Assembly (NCBI RefSeq): GCF_048128805.1
Contig: NC_136003.1
Coordinates: forward strand, 21,963,340-22,027,339
Length of the DNA: 64,000 nucleotides
Direction of reading: 5' to 3'
Source: Centroberyx gerrardi
Taxonomy: Eukaryota > Chordata > Actinopteri > Beryciformes > Berycidae
In this document: piece by piece, positions 49,071 to 60,652 of the stretch
How the letters are laid out: each line of letters begins with the position of its first letter
Numbering within the stretch: the first letter of the stretch is position 1
Notes under the pieces: model-generated
What the model saw: only the letters and a program-made list of their open reading frames with translations
What the model was told of the DNA's origin: nothing
Databases searched by the model: none
Position numbers and translations under genes: made by a program

Positions 49071-49509
49071 ATCTGCCCAGCAGCAGCAAGTATCTTTATC
49101 TGCCTCTATGCACTCTATGCACTGTATGCACTGCCTCTATGCACTGCCTCGTAGCACCTACCAGAACATAGCTTTATGGCACTTATTCTCGTTGTTCTCT
49201 CCTGACTAGATCCTTGCTTGTGTTGTATTAAAACCTCATATGTACGTCGCTTTGGATAAAATCGTCTGCCAAATGGGAAATTGTAAATTGTAAAATGTAA
49301 GTAGCCGACCTACTTTGCGATAATGATCGGTTCTCTGTTTCATTAACCCTTATAGCCTTTATTTGTAGGCTGTAAGAACTCCGAAGAAAAACATCAGACA
49401 CTTGCGAATTTAATGTTTATTTGTTTTATTTACCAAGCCCTTCCATTCTGAAGGGGGTTGACATATGGGTGGCATGCCATATGAGTTGATGCTCCTGCAC
49501 TGCTGGAGT

Positions 49510-50572
49510 TTAGCGGTACTTCTCAGACAGGGCCAAAGCCATGTTCTGCAGGAACTTGTCAACCGAGACGTGGATCTCGGGAGTGAAGTCAGCGGGGAAG
49601 TACATGGCTATGACCACCACCATGCAGTGGGCAATCATCTGCGGTTAAGAAACACAGATTATCAGTTCAGCTCAGCAACAGATAAAAAACATCTCTTGGT
49701 TGTAGCCTATACAGGGATGTAGCCTAGTGGATGGTAAACCTACGCAGACTCAGCTTTTAAGGCAAAGATGAATCTTTATGACATAAATCCATAGCAGTAG
49801 GGGATAGGATCTTTAAAGGGGAAAAATACAAAGTAGGCTAACGCTTGCTTCTCTGAAACAATTTTTTGTTCATATTGGTGGTTGTTTACCTCATGATGAT
49901 CTAGACACACATTTTTATTTACCATTACATCTCTGCTTGTATATAACCTAGGCCTATGATCTTTCCTCTTGACCCTACCTTGAAGTTGGTAGGGTCCACT
50001 CGGAGCTTGAAGGCATGCAGGTCGCTGAGGGCGGCCATACCACCGACAAGATCGTCCATCTTTCCGACGGCGTCGCCGACGGCTGACATGATAATGGCGC
50101 CATGCTTTCTCACAGCTCCGGATCCAGGACTCAGATCAGCCCAGTGGGAGAAGTAAGTCTTGGTCTGCGGGTACACAACCAGCGTCCTGACAAAGATAAA
50201 TACAAAAAATACATTGTAAAAACAAATTTCAGGAGACATTTTCGATTGTTGGTGATGAGGACAAAGGACCAAGTAGGAAGAGGACAGAAGTTGTCTGAGG
50301 GCACACCTAGTCTATTATTCAAACAACTATTATTACGTCATTGTAGCAGAGTAGTAGATCAAATGAGTCGGCTAAGATGCCCCTACGGAAACAAAATAGG
50401 CGTGGGTTTTATCAAAATGGGATGCATTTACATGAATTTCACATTTAAATTGTGAATATGGATGATGTTGGGCCTACCTGCTCAGAGCTTCAGCTCCAAT
50501 CTCGGCGGCCTTCCCGGAGACTTTGTACCAGAAAGCCTTCACCACGGCCTTGTCTTTCCCAGAGAGACTCAT
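49510..50572 (-). CDS. hba: Alpha-globin, adult-like (alpha10, unit C)
   Basis: Alpha chain of haemoglobin on the minus strand. Exons in order: 50572-50478, 50186-49979 and 49638-49510, 143 residues. It starts [17 protein letters not shown] and ends SEKYR. Helix C ([13 protein letters not shown]), distal histidine (RKHGAIIM), proximal histidine ([13 protein letters not shown]) and [15 protein letters not shown] are intact. Exon 3 starts MIAHCMVVV where alpha6 has MLSHNIMVV, so it carries a Cys not seen in its siblings. Poly(A) signals (TTTATT on plus) are at 49416-49421 and 49425-49430. It is head-to-head with beta11, 1.6 kb away. Exon 2 is nearer to alpha6, exon 1 nearer to alpha8, a mosaic that hints at exchange. 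Adult type is inferred. Confidence 0.94.
49725..49935 (+). repeat. TTTACCC repeat in intron 2 of alpha10
   Basis: Same order of phrases as in intron 2 of alpha6 (GGTAAACC, TTTATGACATAAAT, CTTTAAAGGGGAAAA, TTTTTATTTACCATTACA). Confidence 0.6.
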
Positions 50573-50622
50573 GTCTGCGTTTTCTTCGAGTTTTCTCAAC
50601 TGAAAGAAAATCGCCTGATGCT

Positions 50623-50654
50623 AGTGGGGTGGGTTTGTGAGGCTCTCTTTATAT
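50623..50654 (-). promoter_or_regulatory. CACCC and TATA boxes of alpha10
   Basis: TTTATAT on plus at 50648-50654 gives ATATAAA on the gene's strand. GGGGTGGGT at about 50625-50633 gives a CACCC site. The arrangement equals alpha6 and alpha8. Confidence 0.65.
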
Positions 50655-52025
50655 CAAACCAAACGGGACCGCACCCGAGTATCAAATCCAAACCACACCT
50701 CCATCGAAGAAACCGTTAGAACCTTAAATGCCAATTTTAATGAGATAAAACTAACCACTCCCAAATGGCATTTCCTAGTTTATGAGTAAAGTAGGTTACT
50801 TTAAGCACAAATAAAAAATACCATGGAATTGAATTGAATTTATCACTGCCAAAACCTGCTGCTGAAAAATAGTTTACAAAACGCTGTATTTTGAGAGGCT
50901 GCCGTGGTCATTTGTTAATGTAAAATGTGGAAAGGCCTATATTAATAATTTCCCCCCAACATTAAAAATCTCGTAGACATTTGTGAGGGGTAATCGGATT
51001 TGTTTTGGATTTTTTTTTTTTAACGTTTTTGTTAATAGTAGCCTATTGTTCATTGGTGTTGATAAATACTCAAATATGCTCAAAATATCTCGATGAATCA
51101 ATAAAGATGAAAACTTAATTAAACCTTGTCCCGCTGATCATAAAGCCTAAAGCATAAAACCAAACCCCTTAATTCTATCCCTAATTTCTCATTACATTAA
51201 CATTAATTATCCATTAAAAATAACATAGCTTTAAAAAAAGTAAGATTAGTATCTTAGGTTTATAAGGGATTTATTCATGGGTTGGTTCGTGGAGACACTA
51301 ATAGGCTAATTAAGTTATTTTTCATGTCTTTTGTGCATGGTTTACAGGGTTATTAATGAGTTATTAATGGAAAGTTCCTGTCTCCCTGAATTTTACATTT
51401 AATTAGAAAGTAAGCAGTCAAACATTAAGGGGGTGTTTAAGGTGGTTTTGATTGGGTCTCCTCCATTAAAAACTCCCTTAACTCATTTTAAGGGGATGTT
51501 GCATGAATTAAGGGGTGAATTAATGTAAATGTAAGGTTATTTTAAGGGATTACTGGTTCGTAGAGCATAGCAAAAGTAGTAGCCTATATACTTTATCCAC
51601 CCCATTTTTCACCGTAAACCACCAGCATAGTTCATTAAAATTCATTAGGCCTATATGATTACGGATCTTTTTTGTATGTTATATTGTCCCCACCGTGTGC
51701 CTTATCTTAAAGGCCACAAATCCTGGAATTTCGTCTTATTTCCATTTATATTGTATTACTGTTATGTTATTAAATAGAAACAATCGTATACACAACTTAT
51801 CATTTGGCAATGTATGCGCAAAGACTTTGCCTTAAATTGGAAATTAAAGGGGGAAATTATTAAAAAAGAAAATTATGACAGAAAAAAACGCAGGCTTGTG
51901 TCATCAGGCTTGGCGATATATTGCAATGCATTCTTATCTTTTGTTTTTTTGCCAATATTGGCAAATATCCTATCTTAACTGTCAGTAGGCTATAGGTTAC
52001 AACCAAAAATGTTGTCAACTTTGGT

Positions 52026-52078
52026 CCAATCAGAGGCGTCCTCGTCTGAGAGGTGGAGCATTCAATAATTAATAAAAA
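52026..52078 (+). promoter_or_regulatory. CCAAT and TATA-like boxes of beta11
   Basis: CCAAT at 52026-52030 and ATAAAAA at 52072-52078, about 90 bases before the ATG; nearly the same sequence as before beta9. Confidence 0.65.
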
Positions 52079-52165
52079 CGGGACCCCCAACGCTGGGCAT
52101 TCACAGAAGGTTTATCATCAGAGAGCTTGTTGTAAACATCTCAGAGGAAACCTTTACACGTCAAC

Positions 52166-53327
52166 ATGGTCGACTGGACAGATGCTGAGCGCAGCGCCAT
52201 CGTGAGCCTGTGGGGAAAGATCAGCGTGGATGAAATTGGACCCCAGGCTCTGGCCAGGTAACTTGTGAATTTATATCAATTCACAGATACAGATTTATAT
52301 AATATGGTAACATTTCATTGTTGGCATGGATGTACTGGAGGGTAAACCCACCAAATCTCAATTTGACATAAATCTTTATGACATAAATTCATACCATGCA
52401 TCTGTAAGTCCTGTCAGCTGATGTAACTTATATGAGGACACTGTCTTTTTCAGGGAAAATAAACAAATGAACGCTTTTCTGCAATTATAATAGATTTTAC
52501 ACATTACACATTAGGGGTTGTTTTCCTCGGCTGGGGATCATATTTTACCCAGCTTTTATTTACCACTAAATAATTCATTATTGGCTTTTGGAAAAAACAA
52601 TATTTGCTGTGGTTTTTGTTGTTGGCTTTTCACTTATGGATTGTGTCATTTCAGGCTTCTTATCGTGTCTCCCTGGACTCAGAGGCACTTCTCCACATTT
52701 GGAAACCTGTCTACCCCCTCCGCCATCATGGGGAACCCTAAAGTGGCCCACCACGGAAAGGTGGTGATGGGTGGACTGGACAGGGCCGTGAAGAACCTGG
52801 ACGACATCAAAAATACCTACTCCAAACTGAGTGTGATGCACTCCGAGAAACTGCACGTGGATCCTGATAACTTCAGGGTACGTAACCATCCCTGATGAGA
52901 AATCTGTATCATAGGGACTTTCAATAGGGATTTATAGTGTGTCTGTGGTACTCAATGTGTGAGTTTATAGTGACTTTATCCTACTTTATGGAATTTCTAA
53001 CTCTCATCGTTTCACCCCAAGTCCCATACGTATCCCAAAGTATCCATCTAAAAGTTATTGGATTTGTTGCTTTCCGTAAGGACAAAGTCCTCCCTCATAC
53101 AATTGTATAATATTTCTTATGATAAATATCCATGTCTGATTTCATTGATGGGTTTATCAGTGGCTTTAATGTGACCCTAATTTTCCTCATTGTAGCTTCT
53201 TGCTGAGTGCATCACTGTGTGTGTGGCCGCCAAGTTTGGTCCCACCGTCTTCACCGCGGATGTCCAGGAGGCCTGGCAGAAGTTCCTGTCTGCCGTCGTC
53301 TCCGCCCTGGGTAGACAGTACCACTGA
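52166..53327 (+). CDS. hbb: Beta-globin, adult-like anodic type (beta11, unit C)
   Basis: Beta chain of haemoglobin. Exons 52166-52257, 52655-52877 and 53196-53327 (92, 223 and 132 bases), 148 residues, identical in protein to beta9, including the SPWTQRHF Ser at C1, Ser F9, Arg H21 and His HC3. From the promoter to about 100 bases into intron 2 the DNA is nearly identical to beta9 (intron 1 is 397 bases in both). Intron 2 then diverges sharply near 52990 and is shorter. Exon 3 and the last about 100 bases of intron 2 match again. The 5' leader has a 4-base difference (TCAGAGG against TCA). AATAAA is at 53421-53426. A conversion or recent duplication tract is inferred. Confidence 0.95.
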
Positions 53328-53959
53328 GGCCCTGGAGAAGCATTTCACAAGGACGTGCAGCAGTCTTATGTGTGTTTCCAAAAAAGATCTGAGGCCCTTG
53401 TAGCTGTTGCCAAACCTAACAATAAAAACTCATGTGAACTACATCTGTGTGAGCTTTTTGCTTTTAAGAATTTGAAAAAGTGACCACCAACAGCACCTTT
53501 GTTGTAATTAAAATGGTTGGTGGTCACCAAGGCAAACAAACCAATTATACCTTCAGAGAAGCATTACTTTGTGTTTGTTTTTTCTTAAAGGACCATATCC
53601 CATATATCAGGCAACTTAGGTCCTTGGTTGACAAAATGATAACACCTTTACAGCCTGCATACAGCGATGAACTTCGCGTTTTTTGTCCCAATGTTTTTGA
53701 GATGTTGCAACTGATAATTTTATGTTTCAACGGTAAACTAAACTATTAACCGTTTATTATGATGGATAATTCCGAAAGAAATACTTTTTTGACAGTTGTT
53801 CTTGGTTCTTTGACAGCCTATGTGAGCAATTTGATATTAATGGGTGCGGCCATCTGAATTTATTGATAACGGTGCATCAAAATATCAGGTGGTCGACAGC
53901 TAAACGTTTTTGAGATGACGCCAAAAACATCGAGTGTCACGCCAGCAGTTTCAACAACA

Positions 53960-55045
53960 AAATACATCATTTTTATTTGCTCATTAATAGAGCAATTTGG
54001 GGCGAGTAGAGTGGAGAGTAGCCTACTGACAAATTCTTAACAGCTTCAGAATACATGTAAAATAGCCTGACAGTCTCATAAACATTACTAGTATGCTTTT
54101 TTGTGTCCTGTGGTTTTGTTTTGTTTCATTGTTTTATTTTGTTTACATCCTACTTTATAGCATGACATTGTTTCGTGATTGATCGGTGATTAGGCTCTCT
54201 GTAAAGTTCTTTGAGACATGGTTTGTGATGAGGGGCTACATATTGACTTAGTAGTAATTTAATAGATGGTTGGGCCGATACCACACCGCTGAGTCTGACA
54301 TATGTTTCAAAGTATAAGTAAATATAATTATGAATAAGTTGTCATAGTAAGCTATTTCAAAATGTAAATTAATAGCCTATGTATAATGTATCCTTGGATG
54401 AGGGCATACTTAAATAAATATTGGTAAATCTATTAATGAATAGTGTAGGCCTATCCTCACGTATCCTCAAGTTAATTTTTCAAAATATATCCATTAAACC
54501 AATTATGCCTATACACTCCCTTTACTGATAAATCCGTACATAAACAGCGTGTAATTATTATTATCTTGTTTAAGCTGCGTGTATTTATTGTTTATTTATT
54601 GTTTATTGTTGTTACCAAGGCAACAGCTACTCTTCCTGGGGTCCACGGGGTGTAAAATGAGTTCTCACGACTACAGTATTCTGCCTCTATTTTCACGTGA
54701 AACTTTTAATATGACCCCTTGATGGTTTCATGTTAAAAGTTGTTAGGGTGACACTGACTTGGAATCCGCTGGGTTCTAAATCCCTGCTCGATTAATTGCA
54801 CTGATAATTAGCACACACATTTAACACACAAAGGCTTATGAAGACCATAGCATTATAGACCTATAGACTTAACGACATTTATAAAGACCACAGTGCTGCT
54901 TGGGACAAAGTTAATGTCATAAGTTGTAGTTACAGACATTTTATTAACACATGTAATGGACCTAACACAATGAGACTAATAAAGTCAAGTGATATGACAG
55001 CTCATACTACAAATTTTCACGTCGTGCTGCCGAGAACGTTTTTAA
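53960..55045. other. Intergenic stretch without a recognised gene
   Basis: AT-rich DNA after the duplicon edge; no exon or element identified. Confidence 0.35.
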
Positions 55046-55053
55046 ACTGCCAC

Positions 55054-56249
55054 CAGTGCTTAATTTGTCCAAAACCGGATCCTGCCGGAACAGGATCCGG
55101 CACCTCGCGGTTTTGGACAAATTACTTATACTTATTTGCGTGGACCCGGCACCTCTGGTGGCATGAAAGTTGTTTTTTTTGTTTTTTTGTCTGCAATAAT
55201 CCCAATAGTTGACTCTTCCTTTCCCCTCCCTTCCAAAAACCGAATTGGCTCATTTCCATATGAAGATAGGCGATTACCCTATTAGAAAGTATAGCAACAA
55301 TCGCATAGTAGCCTAATCACGTCACATGAGTGAGCTACTCTGCAGAGTATATGGTAAACTTCAGACATCGTCATAGCTAAAAGACAGTTGAATTTGCTGT
55401 CCATATGTCCGCTGTGTTTTTGGAAAATTAGACAAGCGTGTTTTTTTTTTGTTTGTAAACTGTTCTCTGCTGGGACAATAACATTTAAATTCATATTTGC
55501 ATAGATTAAAACAGAAATTATTTGGAGTGCGGACCTGTAAGTCCCACAGTTAAATATGTGGGACACTGCGCATGTTATGCTGAGTGTCCAGAAATATTTG
55601 GTAATATAATTGGTTGAGTGGGCTGTAAGCCCCACATCAATGTGGGCATTTCAAAACCAGCGCGGTCCAGCTGAGTGTGCACGTTTAGGTCGACTTCTAG
55701 CTGCATGGCATGACCATGACACGTTTTATTGCTGTCATTTCATTATTCGCTGACATTGTTTCCTACGTTCAAAGTAGATATCCTATGAAAGTATTTGTGT
55801 TGAATATTGATGCGTAACTACTCGAGCCAGAATTTGTCTGGTAAATGGTTGAAGCCATTGCAGTTTCCTTGATTTGTTTATGTATGATTAGGATATCTCA
55901 CAGCCAAGTATGTGGGCATTTTATGTTGTGCACAGCGCAGTTATATCTTTAGTCCACTACTTGAAGGGCAGGTTTGTAAAAACCCATCGTTTTGATCAAA
56001 ATGAGCATTAGGGTATAATATTGCAAACAAATATTGCAGTAGTCGGAGCTCTAAGGTCATATAGTCGGTCATTTAGTAATGTTTAGGCTGTTAGGTCTAC
56101 AGTAAGCTATATGGCTGTACTGAGCACCACCGTGCCTCCAATGCGCTTGTTGTCTTGATATGTTCCGGAACCTTTTCCCTCCAGACCGACTCGCGGGAAC
56201 ACCGACCCCTTGGTGTTCCGGGATCTCATAATTTACAAATTAAGCACTG
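55054..56249. mobile_element. Non-autonomous hAT element with exact 8-bp target duplication
   Basis: ACTGCCAC lies directly on both sides (55046-55053 and 56250-56257). The ends are inverted: the left begins CAGTGCTTAATTTGT and the right, on the minus strand, begins CAGTCAGTGCTTAATTTGT if the flanking bases are counted, with the element end at CAGTGCTTAATTTGT. Inside the left end is a long hairpin (TTTGTCCAAAACCG paired with CGGTTTTGGACAAA). The 1196 bases carry no transposase frame I can recognise. It lies between unit C and alpha12. Confidence 0.9.
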
Positions 56250-56793
56250 ACTGCCACACTAGCTTGCCCAAGGGACAGTGGTTGATGAGGGAGGGCTCAG
56301 CCTTCTGGGGATTCAAACCAACAACCTTCTGGATACAGCCCGCTTCTCTGTACCCGTATGGTAGGTCCATAGCCATGTTCAAAAAACAATGACTTAATGA
56401 TTGGTGTCAGTGAATTCATTACAGTGCTTTCTAATTGAGAATGAATGTAAATAAATACAGTAGCCCGTGTAATAAGAATGACATACCTCACTAAGGTAAA
56501 ACAAAACAAACAAACCGTGCCATTGGGTTAAGAATGGAAAAAGCTGTTAACAAGATGACTAAATGTTGGGTATTTTTCAGTGCGGTAGAGGGACAAGTGT
56601 TAAGTCAGGTATTCTTCAAGCCCATGTTGTATGTAGAGTATATAGCCTATGTATAACATGGGCACTTAAGCATCGTGTTGGCTGTGTCAGTGCTAGCCTA
56701 TATGGAAAAAGAAAAGGATTGCAATTATCGCCGGTTGATTTTATTGTGACATCAACAGGGAGCAAACATCACATGTTAAAGCTCATTCTGATT

Positions 56794-58187
56794 TTATCTG
56801 TATTTGTCAGCCAAAGCAGCGGACAAAGCTGTGAGAAATTTATCCACAGCCACGTGCACTTCAGGAGTGAAATCTGCAGGGAAATTGATAGCCAGCGTCA
56901 CCAGGATGTTGTGGGACAGGATCTGAAAATACATGAAGAAACGATTCTGTTAAAACCTAACTAAATATATTTAGCTATGTAGCCCATAACATATCCTGGG
57001 ATGAGCACACACATTTCATAATATCAGTAAATGTAGGTTATCCATAATGTATCCTAGGATAAACTCATATTCCAATACTCTTGGATAATAATATATCCTC
57101 ATATAAGATACCCTATACATTTAAATATATTCCATATGAAAGCCTGTCTGCATACGACAATGCATGTAGACCATAGCCCACGTCAAAGTGGCAACTTTTG
57201 AAATAGGCTTTTGACATTCCCTCCATATATGTAGCCTACATGTGCACACATGGTTATGTATTTTTATATATACTGTATGTCAGTAGCCTATAACATAGAG
57301 TGCAGACATATTAGATAAAATGACTTGTTGAGATAGACATTTTTGCATTTTTTTTTTATGTAGGTAAATATAGCCTATTTTTGCATAAAGTCATAAAATA
57401 GATTAGGTACAGTAAAATAATTAGTCGGGAGCTACCTTGAAATTGCCCGGGTCAACACGCAGCTTGAAGGCGTGCAGGTCGCTGAGAGCGCTCAACCCAC
57501 CGAGCAGGTCGTCCATTTTGGGGACGGCATCAGTAATGGCCTTCATCACAGTCTTCCCATGTTTCTGAACCGGTGCGGAACCCGGGCTGTGGTCCGGCCA
57601 GCTGGCGAAGTAGGTCTTTGTCTGGGGATACACAACCAGCATCCTGCAGTAAGAGCAGAGGTGGAGAGGTAAATAACAATGTGGTGACCATCATGAGACA
57701 AACAGTCAATATAGACAAAAATCAATTAGCTATATATTCAAGTAGCCTATTGATTTGTGCTCTTTTGCCCTAAAAGACCATCTTCATACAGCTTAACTAC
57801 AATCGGGTTGATACTAATCTCTATTATCAATAGCCTACTATTAATTCATTTCATAACAATGTAGGCTACTGTAGCCTATATCAGGCTAAAAGGGTATAGG
57901 AAAACGTTAAAAGAAAAATCTCTGAGTTTAGGTGGGTTTACCCTCCACTTCAAACCTGAATTACAGAATGGTCGTCGTTTGAATCTTATAACGAAACGAA
58001 TATTTGACAAGATTTCTGCTACCATGTTTTTTTCCCACTCAGACAGTAGCCTACTACTGAGCTAGTTGGATTGCCAAACGAAGAAATCTTACCTTCCCAG
58101 AGCCTCAGCGCCGATGGCATCCGCCTTCCCAGCAACCTTACCCCAGAAGGCGTTTACCACAGACTTGTCCTGGGCAGTCAGACTCAT
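56794..58187 (-). CDS. hba: Alpha-globin, adult cathodic-like (alpha12)
   Basis: Alpha chain of haemoglobin on the minus strand. Exons in order: 58187-58093, 57643-57436 and 56922-56794, 143 residues. It starts [17 protein letters not shown] and ends LADKYR, not SEKYR. Helix C ([13 protein letters not shown]), distal histidine (QKHGKTVM), proximal histidine ([17 protein letters not shown]) and [20 protein letters not shown] are seen. [12 protein letters not shown] and SAALADKYR match trout Hb I alpha from memory, the cathodic haemoglobin lacking a strong Bohr effect. Introns are longer (449 and 513 bases) than in units A-C. The poly(A) signal is at 56740-56745. It is head-to-head with beta13 across 2.8 kb. 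The cathodic role is inferred. Confidence 0.93.
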
Positions 58188-58375
58188 TGTCGCTCCTCGT
58201 GAGAATTAACACCCGAGAAGATGACAGCTTAATATGGGGCGCAGGAGAGAGGCAGCCACGCCCAGAGCTACTCATTAACAAAGACGGACAAGACGTTGGA
58301 CAGAATCCAAGAATATCCCGCCAATGAACTCAGACCCATAAGACAGGAGGCCTATTACATAGTAATTATCCCTAG

Positions 58376-58941
58376 TGACATGACTAAAATGAATAAAGTG
58401 ACATACTAACATTATCCACAACCCATTCCTCTAATGAATCATTTCAAATTGTACAACGTTTAGTAAACTCTCTGAGGAAAGGGAAAATCCAGAGAGAAAA
58501 ATCTTAAAAACGTTCCCCAAAATAAGAGATCCAAGGGAAAAGGTTTTTATTTAGGACACAGCGATCATAACAACCTTATGCTTAAATTTGGACTTTGAAG
58601 CTATTGCATATTTCTTGTAGATGTTGTTACAATTTTGAGTGAATTGTGAAATGAGTCAGTGACCCCCAGGAATAGAAATTATACAGTGTTTCTAAAAGAG
58701 TATAGCCTCTTTATGCCTAACGACTCTGCAATCCCTTATATCTGCATCAGGTGATGTGGGCTGAGGTTGTCTCTCCAGGTTGCTATTACAATGCGATATG
58801 GTCTGTTTGAGACCTTCAGGTGAAGCATGCAGTGATCGTCAGCCTCTTCCTTCAAGCCTGTAAACTTCAAGGTAGCCTAATTGTTGCCCCACACTTATTT
58901 CTAATACCTGGTTTAAAAACGACTTGATCAGGCAGTCCGGG
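58376..58941 (+). repeat. Tandem-duplicated spacer segment, copy 1
   Basis: From GTGACATGACTAAAATG to GATCAGGCAGTCCGGG this segment recurs at about 60087-60652 with only a few differences. It holds ATGAGTCAGTGACC (58651-58664), a TGAGTCA NF-E2/AP-1-type core. It lies in the shared 5' region of alpha12 and beta13. Confidence 0.95.
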
Positions 58942-59299
58942 GTCATTTGAGGACAGGGAGAGAAAACATCTATCTGCAAATCTTGTTGAAAGTACATGCT
59001 GCACTTTCATGAAAATAATTGGCTCTCAGGTTAGAAATGTAACGGGTGGAGGCAGCCTGAATGTCTCGATAATGAATGATTAGCATAATCTGAACAAATT
59101 TAACTGATTGTGCCAAATAATTTTGGAATTGAGGATCAAAGGAAGAAAAAAATGGCAAAATGAGAGTTTTTCTGAAAACAGCAGTTTTATACATAGTGTA
59201 GCCTACTTATTGGCATATATTTTCAGTACTAGGTCTATTTAGAGTTAATAAATTATAAAATTCATATTACCTACCTAATAATGCTACTACTACTATCAC

Positions 59300-59380
59300 T
59301 AATAATAATAATAATAATAATAATGATAATAATAATAATCATAATCATAATCATAATAATCATAATCATAATAATAATAT
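59300..59380. repeat. (AAT)n/(ATC)n microsatellite
   Basis: AATAAT run followed by AATCAT units. Confidence 0.9.
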
Positions 59381-59530
59381 GGCAGCTATGGCAGCATTAA
59401 TAGACTGATAATGCTTATTGATGTGTATATCTAGGATAGGTGTAATACTGAAAATTAGAGGCTCTCAACCTGATTCTATATTAAACGCACTTAAACTGTT
59501 AAATATAGGCATAGGCCTATAGTTGACGCG

Positions 59531-59600
59531 TGACTCAACAAAAGGCTCTTTCTTTGTTTTACCGTTTACTGAGGATATGCAAATCAAACAATGGGATAAG
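59531..59600. promoter_or_regulatory. Possible NF-E2/AP-1 plus GATA cluster
   Basis: TGACTCA at 59531-59537 and GATAAG at 59595-59600 lie in the alpha12-beta13 spacer. Pairs of such sites are typical of erythroid enhancers, but short motifs occur by chance. Confidence 0.3.
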
Positions 59601-59860
59601 GAAAAAGGCACGGTAAAGGACACGTTCATTTGCGGCTAGCTCAACAACTCTGCTGAAGGAAAATGTAAATGCACAATCCACCAGATGCCCTGCTGAGAGT
59701 AATTAGCCAATGAGAGTCGAGCATTAATCTAAGGCAATATATACGTAAACGTTAAGTATTAGCAATATGTATGAAAACAATCAATAAACAATCAATAAAT
59801 CTGTAGGAGATACAAAATATAAATTATAGCTGCTGCGCAGCAGTGTCGGGGCCGGGCATT

Positions 59861-59936
59861 TTGAGGAAGAAGAAGAAGAAGAAGAGGAGAAAGAGGAAGA
59901 AGAGGAGGAGGAGGAGGAAAAAGAAGAGGAGGATGA
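59861..59936. repeat. Purine-rich GAA/GAG tract
   Basis: Imperfect AGAAGA and GAGGAG units; it yields spurious Lys/Arg-rich and Phe/Leu-rich frames. Confidence 0.9.
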
Positions 59937-60086
59937 ATGAGAAATACATGAGGAGAACTGCCCGGACCATAATTATCATTAAAACATCTTTGAAATCATG
60001 TATTTCTAATCCACACAGCATAATGCCTAAGTAGGAATAAGCATGTTTATTCTGCTTCACACGGGGCTCGAACTTACAACCCCCAG

Positions 60087-60652
60087 TGACATGACTAAAA
60101 TGAATAAAGTGTAATACTAACATTATCCACAACCCATTCCTCTAATGAATCATTTCAACAGTTGTACAACGTTTAGTAAACTCTCTGAGGAAAGGGAAAA
60201 TCCAGAGAAAAAAATCTTAAAAACGTTCCCCAAAATAAGAGATCCAAGGGAAAAGGTTTTTATTTAGGACACAGCGATCATAACAACCTTATGCTTAAAT
60301 TTGGACTTTGAAGCTATTGCATATTTCTTGTAGATGTTGTTACAATTTTGAGTGAATTGTGAAATGAGTCAGTGACCCCCAGGAATAGAAATTATACAGT
60401 GTTTCTAAAAGAGTATAGCCTCTTTATGCCTAACGACTCTGCAATCCCTTATATCTGCATCAGGTGATGTGGGCTGAGGTTGTCTCTCCAGGTTGCTATT
60501 ACAATGCGATATGGTCTGTTTGAGACCTTCAGGTGAAGCATGCAGTGATCGTCAGCCTCTTCCTTCAAGCCTGTAAACTTCAAGGTAGCCTAATTGTTGC
60601 CCCACACTTATTTCTAATATCTGGTTTAAAAACGACTTGATCAGGCAGTCCG
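60087..60652 (+). repeat. Tandem-duplicated spacer segment, copy 2
   Basis: Near-identical to 58376-58941 and in the same direction. The match continues, more diverged, as ACGGTAAAGGACACGTTC (60655 against 59611) and TAATTAGCCAATGAGAG (60721 against 59700), so the original duplication covered about 1.5 kb. Confidence 0.95.

Larger units (their letters stand above)
43915..49297 (+). mobile_element. L2-type LINE, split by two later insertions
   Basis: Plus-strand L2. The endonuclease part starts near 43915 (LTETWIRPE) and includes GDMNIHLDKPQ and THKVGNTLDLIVTRN. The reverse transcriptase includes YRPVSLLTFLSKTLERTVFN, LDLSAAFDTVNHQILL and the catalytic YADD at about 45693-45704. The C-terminal region (RFALYNIRKIRPYLSEHAAQ, LPLQMIQNAAARLV-like) resumes at about 46973. 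The 3' tail (CGCTTTGGATAAAATCGTC) is at 49249-49297. The reading is spread over several frames, so it is inactive. Insertions: LTR-like element 45952-46968 and L1 piece about 47440-49070. Confidence 0.85.
49300..53960. repeat. Alpha-beta duplicon, unit C
   Basis: Third tandem unit with alpha10 and beta11. It begins TTTGCGATAATGATCGGTTC as at 31327 in unit A. It ends in the shared spacer (GGGTGCGGCCATCTGAATTT at about 53840), which breaks off near 53960 at GCAGTTTCAACAACA. Confidence 0.75.

Noticed and set aside
59824-60132. Leu/Phe-rich or Lys/Arg-rich small proteins
   Set aside because: They come from a purine-rich simple repeat.
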